From Methylosinus sp. H3A (GTDB lineage Bacteria; Pseudomonadota; Alphaproteobacteria; Rhizobiales; Beijerinckiaceae): 64,000 nt of DNA. The notes beneath the pieces were generated by a model. The model saw nothing but the letters and a program-made list of their open reading frames with translations. It ran no database searches and had not been told where the DNA came from. Every line of letters starts with the position of its first letter. Within the stretch, counting starts at the first letter, position 1. The stretch spans positions 372,001 through 436,000 of the forward strand of contig NZ_JADNQW010000005.1 in NCBI RefSeq assembly GCF_015709455.1, given 5' to 3'. Positions 29,826 to 39,423 of the stretch are shown piece by piece. Both the position numbers and the translations under genes were made by a program.

Positions 29826-32800
29826 ATGTCGGAACATCTGCTTCTCACCAAACGCTTCGCGCCTTTGTTCTGGTGCCAGTTCTTCGCCGCCTTCAACGAC
29901 AATTTCCTCAAGAATGCGCTGGTCCTGCTCATATTGTTCAAGATCGGCGGGCATGAGGGCGAGTCGCTCGTCACGCTCGCCGGCGCGGTTTTCATCGCGC
30001 CCTATTTCGTGCTCTCCGCGCTCGGCGGCCAGATCGCCGACAAATATGACAAGGCGCTCGTCGCGCGGCGTCTCAAATTCGTGGAGATCGGCGCGGCGCT
30101 GATCGCCGTCGCGGGCTTTGCGCTCTCTTCCGTGCCCGTGCTCTTCGTCGCGCTGTTTTCCTTCGGCGTGCTCGGCGCGCTGTTCGGCCCGGTGAAATAC
30201 GGCATTCTTCCCGATCATCTGCGTCAGGAGGAATTGCCGGCCGGCAATGCGCTGGTCGAAGGCGCGACCTTCCTCGCCATTCTCGCCGGCACTATCGCCG
30301 GCGGCCTCGCCATGCATGGCGGCGGTGAGCCGCTCGTCACCACCATCGGCGTCACCGCCGCGGCGGTCGCGGCCTGGGGAGCGGCGCGCCTCATCCCCTC
30401 TACGGCGCGCGCCGCGCCCGAGATTCGCATCGATCCCAATGTGCTGCGCTCCACCGCCGCGCTGCTGCGCGAATTGTGGAAGGAGCGGCGGCTGTGGCGC
30501 GTCGGCGCGGTGACGAGCCTGTTCTGGCTCGTCGGCGTCATCGCAATGTCGCTGCTGGCGCCGCTGGTGACGCATGTGATGCACGGCTCGGAGCTGGTCG
30601 TCACTTTGTTCCTCGCCGTCTTCGCCATCGCCATCGCTGTGGGCTCCGGCCTCGCTTCCTTCCTGCTCGCGGGACGCATCGTGCTGCTGCCGGCGGCGAT
30701 CGGCGCGGCGATCATCGCCGGCGCCTCGCTCGACCTCGGCTGGACGCTCGCCACGCTGGCGCCGCAAGAGACGACGACGCCGCTGGAGATCGCCGAATTC
30801 TTCGAGCTCGCCGTCGCCTGGCGCGTGACCATCGATCTCGCTCTGCTCGCCATTGCCGGCGGGCTGATGATCGTGCCCTCCTTCGCCGCACTGCAGGCCT
30901 ATGCGCCGCCTCATGAGCGCTCACGCATCATCGCCGCGGTGAATGTGCTCAACGCCGCTTTCATGGCGGGCGGCGCCTTCGCCGTCGCGCTGCTGCAGAG
31001 CAAGGGCGTCTCCGTGCCGGATCTCTTTCTCGGCATGGGCGTGCTGATGGCGCTCGCGGCCCTATGGATCTACAAAGCCGTCGTCGTCTCCCCTTTTCGT
31101 GACGCCCTGTCGATCATCTTCCGCGCCTTCTATCGTCTCGAAGTGAGAGGCTTCGGCAATTTCGACAGGGCCGGCAAGAATCCGATCATCGCGCTCAATC
31201 ATGTGAGCTTCCTCGACGCCGCGGCGATCCTCTGCGTGCTGCCGGTCGATCCGGTCTTCGCCATCGACTCGACGATCGCGACGAAATGGTGGGTGCGGCC
31301 CTTCCTGCGCTATGTGCGCGCCATTCCGCTCGATCCGACGCGCCCGCTCGGCACGCGCACGCTCGTCAATGCGGTGAAGAACGGCGATCCGCTGATCATC
31401 TTCCCCGAGGGACGCCTCACCGTCACCGGCAGCCTGATGAAAGTCTATGACGGCGCCGGCCTCATCGCCGAAAAATCCGGCGCCTGGGTGGTGCCCGTGC
31501 GTATCGAGGGGCCGGAGGCGACGATGTTCTCGCGGCTGACGCCCGCGCAAGCGCGGCGTCGCTTCTTCCCCAAATTCACGCTGACCGTGCTGGAGCCGAC
31601 GCGGCTCGTGGTCGATTCCGCGCTGCGCGGCAAGGCGCGTCGCATCGCCTCCGGCGCGGCGCTCTATGAGATCATGTCGGACCTCGTGTTCCGCACGAGC
31701 CCGATCGACCGCACGCTGCATCGAGCGCTCGTCGACGCCGCCGCCGAGCATGGCGCCGGCCGCGTGGCGATCCAGGATCCGATCACCGGCGCGCTCACCT
31801 ATAAGCGCATCATGATCGGCGCCCATGCGCTCGGCCGCAAGCTGCAACGCATTTCGGAGACGGGCGAGGCGCTCGGCGTGATGCTGCCCAATTCCAACGG
31901 CGCCGCCGTGACGATCTTCGCCGTCGTCGGCGCGGGACGCGTCGCGGCCATGGTGAATTTCACCGCCGGCGCCGCCAATATCGCCTTAGGCCTCAAATCG
32001 GCGCAGGCGACGACGCTGCTCACCTCGCGCGCCTTCGTCGAGAAGGGCAAGCTCGACGCGCTGATCGCTTCGCTCGAGAAGGAGTTCCGCATCGTCTATC
32101 TAGAGGATGTGCGCGGCGAGATCACGCGGGCCGACAAGCTCTCCGCCCTGCTGCGCCACAAGCGCCCGCTGGAGAAGCGGAGTCCCGACGATCCGGCGGC
32201 GATTCTCTTCACCTCCGGCTCGGAAGGCGCGCCCAAGGGCGTCGTGCTCTCACACAAGAACCTCCTCGCCAACGCCGCCCAGGCGGCGGCGCGCATAGAC
32301 TTCGGCCGCACCGACAAATTGTTCAGCGTGCTGCCGGTGTTCCATTGCTTCGGGCTCAATGTCGGCTTCATCCTGCCGCTCGTCTCCGGCGTGCCGATCT
32401 ATTTCTACCCGTCGCCGCTGCATTATAAGATCGTGCCCGAGCTCGTCTACAACGCCAACGCCACAGTGCTGCTCGGCACCGACACCTTCCTCAACGGCTA
32501 TGCGCGCGTCGCGCATTCCTACGACTTCCGCTCGCTGCGCTATGTCATCGCCGGCGCCGAGCCCGTGAAGCAGGGAACGCGCGACGTCTATCTCGAGAAA
32601 TTCGGCATTCGCATTCTCGAGGGCTATGGCGTCACCGAGACGGCGCCGGCGCTGGCGCTCAACACACCCATGTTCAACCGCTTCGGCAGCGTCGGCCGGC
32701 TGCTGCCCGGCATGGAGCTGCGCCTCGAGAGCGTCGCCGGCGTCGCCGAGGGCGGACGTCTCCATGTGCGTGGGCCCAATGTGATGCTCGGCTATCTGAT

Positions 32801-33290
32801 GGCCGACGCGCCCGGCGTGCTGCAGCCGCCGGCCGAGGGCTGGCACGACACCGGCGACATAGTGACCGTCGACGCGCAGGGCTTCATCAAGATCCAGGGC
32901 CGCGCCAAGCGTTTCGCCAAGATCGGCGGCGAGATGATCTCGCTCGCCGCGGTGGAGACTCTCGCCGCGGAATTATGGCCGCAAGCGCTGTCGGCGGCGG
33001 CGCGCGAGCTCGATCCGCGCAAGGGCGAGCGCATCGTGCTGGTGACGCAGAACAAGGAGGCGACGCGCGCCGAATTCCTCGCCTTCGCCAAGGCGAGGGG
33101 CGCGTCGGAGCTGATGGTTCCGGCCGAATTCATGATCGTCGACAGACTGCCGCTGCTCGGCTCCGGCAAGCTCGACTTCGCGGGCGTCGCCGCAATGGTG
33201 CGCGACCGCGGCCGCTTCATCCTGCCGACGCCACGCGTTCCGAACGGCCTCGGCCGCATCGACGGCGACGCGGCGACGCAGCCCGCCTGA
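29826..33290 (+). CDS. aas: LplT-PlsC-Aas trifunctional lysophospholipid repair protein
   Basis: 1154 residues. An MFS-type transporter (about 1-420; FAAFNDNFLKNALVLLILFK) is joined to a PlsC acyltransferase (about 435-640; ALNHVSFLDAAAI with HX4D, IIFPEGRLT). An AMP-dependent acyl-ACP synthetase follows (about 650-1150; AILFTSGSEGAPKGVVLSHK, GYGVTETAPALALN, HDTGDIVTVDAQGFIKIQGR). It would flip lysophospholipids inward and reacylate them. In enterobacteria lplT is a separate gene; here one chain does all steps. The ORF is open 31 codons upstream without support. Confidence 0.93.
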   Translation: MSEHLLLTKRFAPLFWCQFFAAFNDNFLKNALVLLILFKIGGHEGESLVTLAGAVFIAPYFVLSALGGQIADKYDKALVARRLKFVEIGAALIAVAGFALSSVPVLFVALFSFGVLGALFGPVKYGILPDHLRQEELPAGNALVEGATFLAILAGTIAGGLAMHGGGEPLVTTIGVTAAAVAAWGAARLIPSTARAAPEIRIDPNVLRSTAALLRELWKERRLWRVGAVTSLFWLVGVIAMSLLAPLVTHVMHGSELVVTLFLAVFAIAIAVGSGLASFLLAGRIVLLPAAIGAAIIAGASLDLGWTLATLAPQETTTPLEIAEFFELAVAWRVTIDLALLAIAGGLMIVPSFAALQAYAPPHERSRIIAAVNVLNAAFMAGGAFAVALLQSKGVSVPDLFLGMGVLMALAALWIYKAVVVSPFRDALSIIFRAFYRLEVRGFGNFDRAGKNPIIALNHVSFLDAAAILCVLPVDPVFAIDSTIATKWWVRPFLRYVRAIPLDPTRPLGTRTLVNAVKNGDPLIIFPEGRLTVTGSLMKVYDGAGLIAEKSGAWVVPVRIEGPEATMFSRLTPAQARRRFFPKFTLTVLEPTRLVVDSALRGKARRIASGAALYEIMSDLVFRTSPIDRTLHRALVDAAAEHGAGRVAIQDPITGALTYKRIMIGAHALGRKLQRISETGEALGVMLPNSNGAAVTIFAVVGAGRVAAMVNFTAGAANIALGLKSAQATTLLTSRAFVEKGKLDALIASLEKEFRIVYLEDVRGEITRADKLSALLRHKRPLEKRSPDDPAAILFTSGSEGAPKGVVLSHKNLLANAAQAAARIDFGRTDKLFSVLPVFHCFGLNVGFILPLVSGVPIYFYPSPLHYKIVPELVYNANATVLLGTDTFLNGYARVAHSYDFRSLRYVIAGAEPVKQGTRDVYLEKFGIRILEGYGVTETAPALALNTPMFNRFGSVGRLLPGMELRLESVAGVAEGGRLHVRGPNVMLGYLMADAPGVLQPPAEGWHDTGDIVTVDAQGFIKIQGRAKRFAKIGGEMISLAAVETLAAELWPQALSAAARELDPRKGERIVLVTQNKEATRAEFLAFAKARGASELMVPAEFMIVDRLPLLGSGKLDFAGVAAMVRDRGRFILPTPRVPNGLGRIDGDAATQPA

Positions 33291-33309
33291 GACGAAAGGT
33301 CGTAAGACA

Positions 33310-34359
33310 ATGGACTATCGCAGACTGGGCCGCACCGATCTTCGCGTGTCGTCGATCATGCTCGGCACAATGACCTGGGGCCAGCAGAACACCGAAGCGG
33401 AAGGACATGCGCAGCTCGACTACGCGCTCGATCGCGGCGTCAACTTCATCGACACGGCGGAGATGTATTCCATCCCCCCGCGCGCCGAGACGCAAGGCTC
33501 GACCGAGCGGATCATCGGCTCCTGGCTCGCGGCGCGCAACAACCGCGACAAAGTGATATTGGCGACGAAAGTCTCGGGCCGCAGCGAGAGCCCCTATCTG
33601 CGTCCCGACGGCAAAGGAACGCGCCTCGACCGCAAGAATATAAATTACGCGATCGACGAATCCTTGAAGCGCCTGCAGACCGATTATGTCGATCTCTATC
33701 AGCTGCATTGGCCGGATCGGCCGCTGCCGCTCTTCGGCGCCGGCGGCACGATCTTCCGCGCGCCGCCGAAGGTCGATGAAGTCTCCGCCGAGGAGACTCT
33801 CGAGGCGCTCGCCGATCTGGTGAAGGCCGGCAAGGTGCGCCATGTCGCGCTCTCCAATGAGACGAGCTGGGGCGTCTCGCGCTTTCTGAGCGCTGCGGAG
33901 AATGGACATGGGCCGCGCGTCGTCTCGATCCAGAACGCTTATAATCTCATCAATCGCACTTTCGAGATCGGCCTCGCCGAATTCGCATTGCGCGAGGATG
34001 TCGGGCTGCTCGCCTATTCGCCGCTGGCGCAAGGCTATCTCTCCGGCAAATATCAAAATGGCGCCCGTCCCGCCGGCGCGCGCACGACGCTCTTCGAGCG
34101 CGGCCAGCGCTATGAGAAGCCCGGCGTGGCGCAGGCGATCGACGCCTATCTCGCGCTGGCGAAAGACATAGAGGTCTCGCCCGCGAAACTCGCGCTCGCC
34201 TTCGTGACCTCGCGGTCTTTCGTGACGTCCAACATCATCGGCGCGACGACGATGGCGCAATTGCAGGAGGATTTGGATTCGCTCGAGGTGACGATCACGC
34301 CGGAGATCGAAGCGCGCATCGACGCGATTCACCAGCTGCACAGCAATCCTGCGCCGTGA
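33310..34359 (+). CDS. Aldo/keto reductase (Tas-like)
   Basis: 349 residues starting 19 bases after the aas stop. The catalytic tetrad is visible: Asp and Tyr in FIDTAEMY, Lys in ILATKVSG, His in YQLHWPDRPLP. The NADPH-binding C-terminal part includes TSNIIGATTMAQLQEDLDS. It matches the Tas group by length and by the PPRAETQGSTERIIGSWL region. The substrate is unknown. Confidence 0.92.
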   Translation: MDYRRLGRTDLRVSSIMLGTMTWGQQNTEAEGHAQLDYALDRGVNFIDTAEMYSIPPRAETQGSTERIIGSWLAARNNRDKVILATKVSGRSESPYLRPDGKGTRLDRKNINYAIDESLKRLQTDYVDLYQLHWPDRPLPLFGAGGTIFRAPPKVDEVSAEETLEALADLVKAGKVRHVALSNETSWGVSRFLSAAENGHGPRVVSIQNAYNLINRTFEIGLAEFALREDVGLLAYSPLAQGYLSGKYQNGARPAGARTTLFERGQRYEKPGVAQAIDAYLALAKDIEVSPAKLALAFVTSRSFVTSNIIGATTMAQLQEDLDSLEVTITPEIEARIDAIHQLHSNPAP

Positions 34360-34363
34360 GAGA

Positions 34364-34419
34364 GCCTTCTCCTCGCCCCTTCTCCGCGCAGCGGGCGAGG
34401 GTCGGGGAGGGGGCGCGAG
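34364..34419. repeat. GC-rich intergenic repeat
   Basis: CCTTCTCCTCGCCCCTTCTC is followed by an imperfect complement, CGAGGGTCGGGGAGG. It lies between the aldo/keto reductase and the GNAT gene. It shares sequence in inverse orientation with 29640-29692. Confidence 0.6.
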
Positions 34420-34437
34420 GAGACGGAAGCGCGCGTC

Positions 34438-34905
34438 ATGAAAGTGAGGCTGCGGCTCGCGCCGCTCGAGGAAAAACCGGAGATCGCCGCGCTGCTGCGG
34501 CGCTATCTCACCGAGCTCGGCCCCTGGGGCTATGACGAGCCGGACGCCTATCCCTTTCTCGATTCCTATTGGCGCGAGCCGCGCCGCTTCCCTTATGTGA
34601 TCGAAGCAGAGGGGCGCGTCGCCGGCTTCACTCTCGTCAATGCGATCTCCATCTCCGGCTATCCGGTCGAGGCCTCGATCGCGGAATTCTACGTGCTGCC
34701 CGAGCTGCGCCGCACCGGCTGCGGGAGCGAGGCGGCGAGCCGCGCCTTTCACACGCGCTCGGGCTGGTGGGAACTCTCCTTCCATCGCGACAACGCCGCT
34801 GCGCGCGCCTTCTGGCCGACGACCGCCGAGCGCGCCGGCGGCAAACGCATACAGTTTTTCGACATAGGCGAGAGCCGCATATTGCGTTTTCGCATGTCGC
34901 GCTGA
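34438..34905 (+). CDS. GNAT-family N-acetyltransferase
   Basis: 155 residues. The acetyl-CoA-binding segment is EFYVLPELRRTGCGSEAASR, followed by WWELSFHRDNAAARAFWPTT. The substrate is unknown. Its stop abuts the convergent AraC-type gene with no spacer. Confidence 0.87.
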   Translation: MKVRLRLAPLEEKPEIAALLRRYLTELGPWGYDEPDAYPFLDSYWREPRRFPYVIEAEGRVAGFTLVNAISISGYPVEASIAEFYVLPELRRTGCGSEAASRAFHTRSGWWELSFHRDNAAARAFWPTTAERAGGKRIQFFDIGESRILRFRMSR

Positions 34906-35760
34906 TCACTTCACCGGAACGAGCAGATCGGTGATCAGCCCCTCGGGCGGCGCGTCATAGGGCGTGTTGCGATAGATCTCGAGCGACGGGCGATCGTCGG
35001 GCTCATGGCCGCTCGTCGGCAGCCATTCGCCATAGAGCTGCTGAAACGCGGCGGCGATGCCGCCATAAGGGCCGATATGCCGATAGGAGGCGTAGCGCCC
35101 GCTAGGGATATCCGCGGTCGTCACATCGCCCGAGGCGGTGACGCCATCGGGAAAAACGAGGCCCGCGAAATAGCGGAAACCGCAATCGGCCTCCGGATCG
35201 CCGTAGCAGACGCCGATGGGATAGAGCGCGCGCCCGGCGAGCCCCGCCTGCATATGCCAGCGCCACAGGGCCGCCCATGTCTCCGGTATGGAGGCGACCG
35301 GCCCCTTATGCTCCAGAACATGCGCGTGGATCGGCGCCAGATCGTTGATCTCGACATTCATGACCTCGTCCTTTCTCGTGACGACGACGGGGGAAGGCAA
35401 AGTGAAATCGGCGGCGGCGCGATGCGTCGCGCGAAACGCGCTCGGGCTGACGGCGACGAAGCCGCGAAAGGCGCGCGAGAAGCTCTGCGCATTCTCATAG
35501 CCGGCGTCGAGCGCTATGTCGGTGACGCTGCGCGCGCTCGTCGCCAGCGCCCGCGCGGCGCGGATGAGGCGCGCGCGGCGAATCGTGTCAGCGAGAGTCT
35601 CGCCCTGCATCGCGCGATAGATGCGATGAAAATGATAAGGCGAGAAATTGGCGAGCGCCGCCCAGTCCTCGAGCGCGCGCGCCTTGGCGGGATCGCGAAA
35701 GATCGCCTCGGTGACGCGCGCGATGCGCTTGCTATAATCATTGCGCGTGGTCGGCTTCAT
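34906..35760 (-). CDS. AraC-family regulator with GyrI-like effector domain
   Basis: 284 residues from MKPTTRNDYSKRIARVTEAI. Two helix-turn-helix units (about 25-110) include LANFSPYHFHRIYRAMQGET and ALDAGYENAQSFSRAFRGF. The C-terminal GyrI/Rob-like small-molecule domain (about 135-284) includes VLEHKGPVASIPETWAALWR and PSLEIYRNTPYDAPPEGLIT. It is probably a sensor of amphipathic compounds. Its start is 15 codons inside the longest ORF. Confidence 0.92.
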   Translation of the reverse strand: MKPTTRNDYSKRIARVTEAIFRDPAKARALEDWAALANFSPYHFHRIYRAMQGETLADTIRRARLIRAARALATSARSVTDIALDAGYENAQSFSRAFRGFVAVSPSAFRATHRAAADFTLPSPVVVTRKDEVMNVEINDLAPIHAHVLEHKGPVASIPETWAALWRWHMQAGLAGRALYPIGVCYGDPEADCGFRYFAGLVFPDGVTASGDVTTADIPSGRYASYRHIGPYGGIAAAFQQLYGEWLPTSGHEPDDRPSLEIYRNTPYDAPPEGLITDLLVPVK

Positions 35761-35911
35761 GGCGGTCACGAATAAAGCAGCGCGGGGCGCGGCGCATTGC
35801 AGCAATTGCTGTTTTTCGACCCATGCGCGAAAACCGCAATGGTCGTCGAATTATCGCATTTGTCGCAATGATCGCATGTCGGGGCCGGGGCGAGCGAGAA
35901 GGATATTGAAA

Positions 35912-36526
35912 ATGCGTCTCATCGGAATGCTGGATTCTCCCTATGTGCGACGCGTCGCAGTGTCCCTCAACGCGATGGGCCTGCCCTTTGTCCACGAACC
36001 GCTCTCGGTCTTTCGCGACTTTACGGTTTTTTCCGCGATCAACCCGGTGGTGAAGGCGCCGACGCTCGTCACCGACGAGGGCGTGACGCTGCTCGATTCG
36101 GCTCTGATCCTCGATTATCTGGAGCGCCTCGTCCCGGCCGAGCGTCGGCTGGCTCCGCAAGGGCTCGCGGATTTCGTGCGCTCGCAGCGAATCATCGGGC
36201 TGGCGCTGGCGGCGAATGAAAAATCCGTCCAGCTCGTCTACGAATCGAAGCGCCCCGACGAGCGACGATACGAGCCCTGGGTCGAGCGCGTGAGCGGCCA
36301 GCTCGTCGCCGCCTATCGCCTGCTCGAGGCGGAAATCGCAGCGGCCGGAGACGGCTTCCTGTTCGGCGCGCGCCCGCTGCAAGCGGACATCACCGCTGCG
36401 GTCGCCTGGCGCTTCACGCGCAGCGTCGCACCGGATCGGCTCGACGCGGCCGAATTTCCAGCGCTCGCGGAATTTTCGGCGCGGGCGGAGCGCCTGCCGG
36501 AATTCGCGGCGGCGGATTTCGATTGA
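35912..36526 (+). CDS. Glutathione S-transferase family protein
   Basis: 204 residues from an ATG with AAGGAT upstream. The thioredoxin-like N-terminus reads MRLIGMLDSPYVRRVAVSLN, with PTLVTDEGVTLLDSALILDY forming the glutathione-binding part. The C-terminal helical domain includes ADITAAVAWRFTRSV. The catalytic residue is probably Ser (LDSPY). The substrate is unknown. Confidence 0.9.
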   Translation: MRLIGMLDSPYVRRVAVSLNAMGLPFVHEPLSVFRDFTVFSAINPVVKAPTLVTDEGVTLLDSALILDYLERLVPAERRLAPQGLADFVRSQRIIGLALAANEKSVQLVYESKRPDERRYEPWVERVSGQLVAAYRLLEAEIAAAGDGFLFGARPLQADITAAVAWRFTRSVAPDRLDAAEFPALAEFSARAERLPEFAAADFD

Positions 36527-36554
36527 GATGGGTCGCGCCGCGGCGACGAGACAA

Positions 36555-37649
36555 TCAGCCGCGAAGCCTCTCGAGCAGCCAGTCGAGCGCCTCGGGAAAG
36601 AGCAGCTCTTCCGTCGCCGCGATCTCCGCGGCGCTCCACCATTTCCAGCCGAGCACGTCGCTGCGCTCGACATCGGTGAAGCCGCGCGTGTCCGGCGTGA
36701 ATTCATCGACGCGAATGGCGTAGAAGCGCTCGTCGGCCTGAAACCAGTCCGCGCCGAACTGCATCGGGAATTCGCGGGAAAAGACGATCTCGCCGAGATC
36801 GACGCCGGTGAGCCCCGTCTCCTCGGCGAGCTCGCGGCGCGCGGCCGCGTCGAAGGTCTCGCCGGGCTCGACGGCGCCCCCGATCGAGCCCCAGAAATGC
36901 GAATGTCCCTGCGCTTCGAAAATCGGCGACAGGCGCGTCGAATAGCGGAACAGCAGCACGCGATGCTCCGCGTCGAGCGGCAGCAGGCGCGCAGCCGGAC
37001 GGCGCGGCAGCGGGCGCCCGTCATAAGGCATCACGACGCTCTCGCGCGCGCTCTCCTGCGCCCAGCGCTCGAGCGTCCAGCGCCCATCCTCATAGACGAA
37101 CCAATTGGGCGCGGCGTGGAGGACCGGCGGGTCGCGCTTCTCGGAGAGGCCGAGGCCGGTGGCGAGGCGATAGCCTATGTCGAGCACGCCCGCATGAGCG
37201 ACGACGAGAACCGTCTCGCCCGCGTGCCGCTCGGCTATGGCGGTCAGCTCCGCGCCGACCCGATCGGCGAAGGCAGCGAGCGTCTCGCCGCCCGGAATGA
37301 GAAAATCTGCCTGGCGCTGGCGATGCCGCGCATGCTCGCTCGGAAAGGCGCGGTCGACATCGTCGAAGGTCATGCCCTGCCAGGCGCCGTCGTCTTTCTC
37401 ACGCAGCGCGACTCGCGCCTCGATCGGCAGGCGGAGGCTCGTCGCCAGCGGCGTGACGGTCTGCAAGGCGCGTCTCAAATCGCTGCTGTAGATGCGGTCG
37501 AAACGCTCGGAGCGAAGCTCGCGCGCCAGCGCCTGCGCCTGCGCGATTCCCCTGACGTTCAAGGGGATGTTCAATTGCCCCTGAACGCGCCGCTCGAGAT
37601 TCCAATTGGTTTCGCCGTGCCGTGCGAGACAGATGCGCGTGCGCGCCAT
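36555..37649 (-). CDS. Histidine phosphatase-Nudix hydrolase fusion
   Basis: 364 residues from MARTRICLARHGETNW with GGAG upstream. The N-terminal histidine phosphatase (about 1-200) has the RHG motif and SSDLRRALQTVTPLA, AHAGVLDIG. The C-terminal Nudix domain (about 215-364) has a complete Nudix box, GGAVEPGETFDAAARRELAE then ETGL. Mycobacterial MutT1 combines the same folds in the opposite order. It may clean up oxidised nucleotides or act on diphosphorylated metabolites in two steps. Confidence 0.92.
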   Translation of the reverse strand: MARTRICLARHGETNWNLERRVQGQLNIPLNVRGIAQAQALARELRSERFDRIYSSDLRRALQTVTPLATSLRLPIEARVALREKDDGAWQGMTFDDVDRAFPSEHARHRQRQADFLIPGGETLAAFADRVGAELTAIAERHAGETVLVVAHAGVLDIGYRLATGLGLSEKRDPPVLHAAPNWFVYEDGRWTLERWAQESARESVVMPYDGRPLPRRPAARLLPLDAEHRVLLFRYSTRLSPIFEAQGHSHFWGSIGGAVEPGETFDAAARRELAEETGLTGVDLGEIVFSREFPMQFGADWFQADERFYAIRVDEFTPDTRGFTDVERSDVLGWKWWSAAEIAATEELLFPEALDWLLERLRG

Positions 37650-38147
37650 GACTATTCTCCGGGATAGCCGCACGTCCTAACCGCGAAAAGCCGATCCGTC
37701 CAGCGGGACTGTGCGCCGCACAATGCGCGCGACAAATCCTATGGACGCGCGTGAGTTCCTGGCCGTGTGCGCTGCGATTTTCCAGCTGCGCCCGAGACAG
37801 CGCCGATGCGTATCGCAGCCACCCGCCATCATCATAGTATTCTAGTGAATTAGTAAGCTGTTAGACAAGCAACGCTGACGCCTCGGCGGCGGATCGCCTT
37901 GGACGGCAGAATTCTCCCGCCGCTTCAGCAAATTCGGTGCTGGCGTTTTCCTTTTTGCGTGATAGTCAATATATCTATTCTATCCGCTTCGCCGCGTCGG
38001 GTTTCGGCGGGCTCCACTCGTGTCACGCCGCCGCGTCATCGCCCCATTCGAGGCGAAGATCGCAAGACAGCCGATGGGGTTTGCCGACTTGCCCGAGGCG
38101 AGGCTCGCGCTCTCAAGCGGCGCGCGGACGGGAGAGATTACGAACAG
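37650..38147. other. Long intergenic region with AT-rich segments
   Basis: About 500 bases without a convincing gene, between the divergent phosphatase/Nudix and Rrf2 genes. Bases 37830-37880 and 37960-37985 are AT-rich. GATAG at 37961-37965 and CTATC at 37980-37984 form spaced inverted arms that could be an Rrf2-type operator. A long ORF reading into the Rrf2 gene from 37899 is not protein-like. Confidence 0.4.
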
Positions 38148-38582
38148 ATGCTGTCCAATAAAGCGAAATACGGGCTCAAGGCGCTGATCCATCTCGCCGG
38201 AGCCGAAGGGCAGTGCCTCGCCGGCGACATGGCCGCGCAGAATAATATTCCGCGCAAATTCCTCGACGCGATCCTGCTGGAATTGCGCAACGCCGGCATT
38301 CTGAACAGCAAGAAGGGCAAGGGCGGCGGCTATCATCTCGCCCGCCCCGCCGACAAGATCACGGTCGGCCAGATCATCCGCATTCTCGACGGGCCGCTGG
38401 CGCCCATCGCCTGCGCCAGCCGCACCGCCTATCAGCGCTGCAACGACTGTCCGGACGAGGACGCCTGCGCCATCCGCGATCTGATGCTCGACGTGCGCGA
38501 CGCCATGGCGCTGATCCTCGACCGCACCAGCATCGCCTCGCTGCGCGGCAGGGGAAGGCGCTCGACGCAAATCCTGCGCTGA
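38148..38582 (+). CDS. Rrf2-family regulator with cysteine cluster
   Basis: 144 residues with GGAGAG upstream. The winged helix begins MLSNKAKYGLKALIHLAG and includes ILNSKKGKGGGYHLARPADK. The cluster-binding region has four Cys: IACASRTAYQRCNDCPDEDAC. This spacing is compatible with an iron-sulfur cluster as in IscR/RirA relatives. The targets are unknown; no isc or suf genes are adjacent. Confidence 0.92.
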   Translation: MLSNKAKYGLKALIHLAGAEGQCLAGDMAAQNNIPRKFLDAILLELRNAGILNSKKGKGGGYHLARPADKITVGQIIRILDGPLAPIACASRTAYQRCNDCPDEDACAIRDLMLDVRDAMALILDRTSIASLRGRGRRSTQILR

Positions 38583-38593
38583 GCCGCCGCCGC

Positions 38594-39403
38594 TCACGGC
38601 TTCCACAGAGAGTGGAGATGGTGCGGCGGCCCACGGCCGGAGCCGAGCGCGAGCCTATCCGCTGCGCAAAGCGCATTCTCCAGATAATCCTTGGCGGCGC
38701 GGATCGCCGGGATCAGCTCTGCGCCATGGGCGAGATGCGCCGCTATGGCGGATGACAGCGCGCAGCCCGTGCCGTGCAGATTATTCGTCGGCGCGCGCCG
38801 CCCGTGGAATTCGTGAACCGTCTCCCCCTCGACGAGAATGTCGAGCGGCTCGCCCGAAAGATGGCCGCCCTTCATCAGCACGGCGCGCGCGCCGCGCACG
38901 ACGAGCGCGCGTCCCTGCTCGACCATGTCTTGCGGAGCAATGGCCTCGCTCACACCGAGCAGAGCCGCGGCCTCGGGCAGATTGGGCGTGACCACGACCG
39001 CGAGCGGAAAGAGGCGCGCGATCATGGCTTCGATGAGCCCGGCGGCGGAAAGAGAATCGCCGCTGGTGGCGACGAGGACAGGATCGAAGACGATGCGCGT
39101 CGCGCCGGCGCGAGCGAGAGAATCCGCCACCGCCTCGGCGATGGCGGGTTCGGCCAGCATGCCGATCTTGACCGCATCCACGTCTATATCGGCGAAAATG
39201 GCGTCGATCTGCGCGGCTGCGACCGCGGCCGGAACCGCATGGACGAGGCTGACCCCGCGCGTGTTCTGCGCCGTCAGCGCCGTGATCGCGGCCATTCCAT
39301 AGCAGCCGAGCGCGGAAAATGTCTTGAGATCACCCTGCACGCCGGCGCCGCCGCTCGGATCGGAGCCGGCGATCGACAGGAGCTTGGGAATATGGGCGGC
39401 CAT
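38594..39403 (-). CDS. thiD: Hydroxymethylpyrimidine/phosphomethylpyrimidine kinase
   Basis: 269 residues. IAGSDPSGGAGVQGDLKTF is the substrate site, ALTAQNTRGV follows, and the ATP/anion site near the C-terminus is APTNNLHGTGCALSSAIAAH. It phosphorylates HMP twice for thiamine synthesis. It lies 20 bases after the WD40 gene on the same strand, so no thiamine riboswitch has room directly before it. Confidence 0.96.
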   Translation of the reverse strand: MAAHIPKLLSIAGSDPSGGAGVQGDLKTFSALGCYGMAAITALTAQNTRGVSLVHAVPAAVAAAQIDAIFADIDVDAVKIGMLAEPAIAEAVADSLARAGATRIVFDPVLVATSGDSLSAAGLIEAMIARLFPLAVVVTPNLPEAAALLGVSEAIAPQDMVEQGRALVVRGARAVLMKGGHLSGEPLDILVEGETVHEFHGRRAPTNNLHGTGCALSSAIAAHLAHGAELIPAIRAAKDYLENALCAADRLALGSGRGPPHHLHSLWKP

Positions 39404-39423
39404 TTGCGCCTCCCGCTCACGCT

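Noticed and set aside
37899..38147. Upstream extension of the Rrf2 gene
   Set aside because: The family starts at MLSNKAKYGLKAL; the extension is low-complexity and lacks a ribosome site.
39404..39423. Thiamine (TPP) riboswitch before thiD
   Set aside because: Only 20 bases separate thiD from the WD40 gene and no TPP-box sequence is visible.
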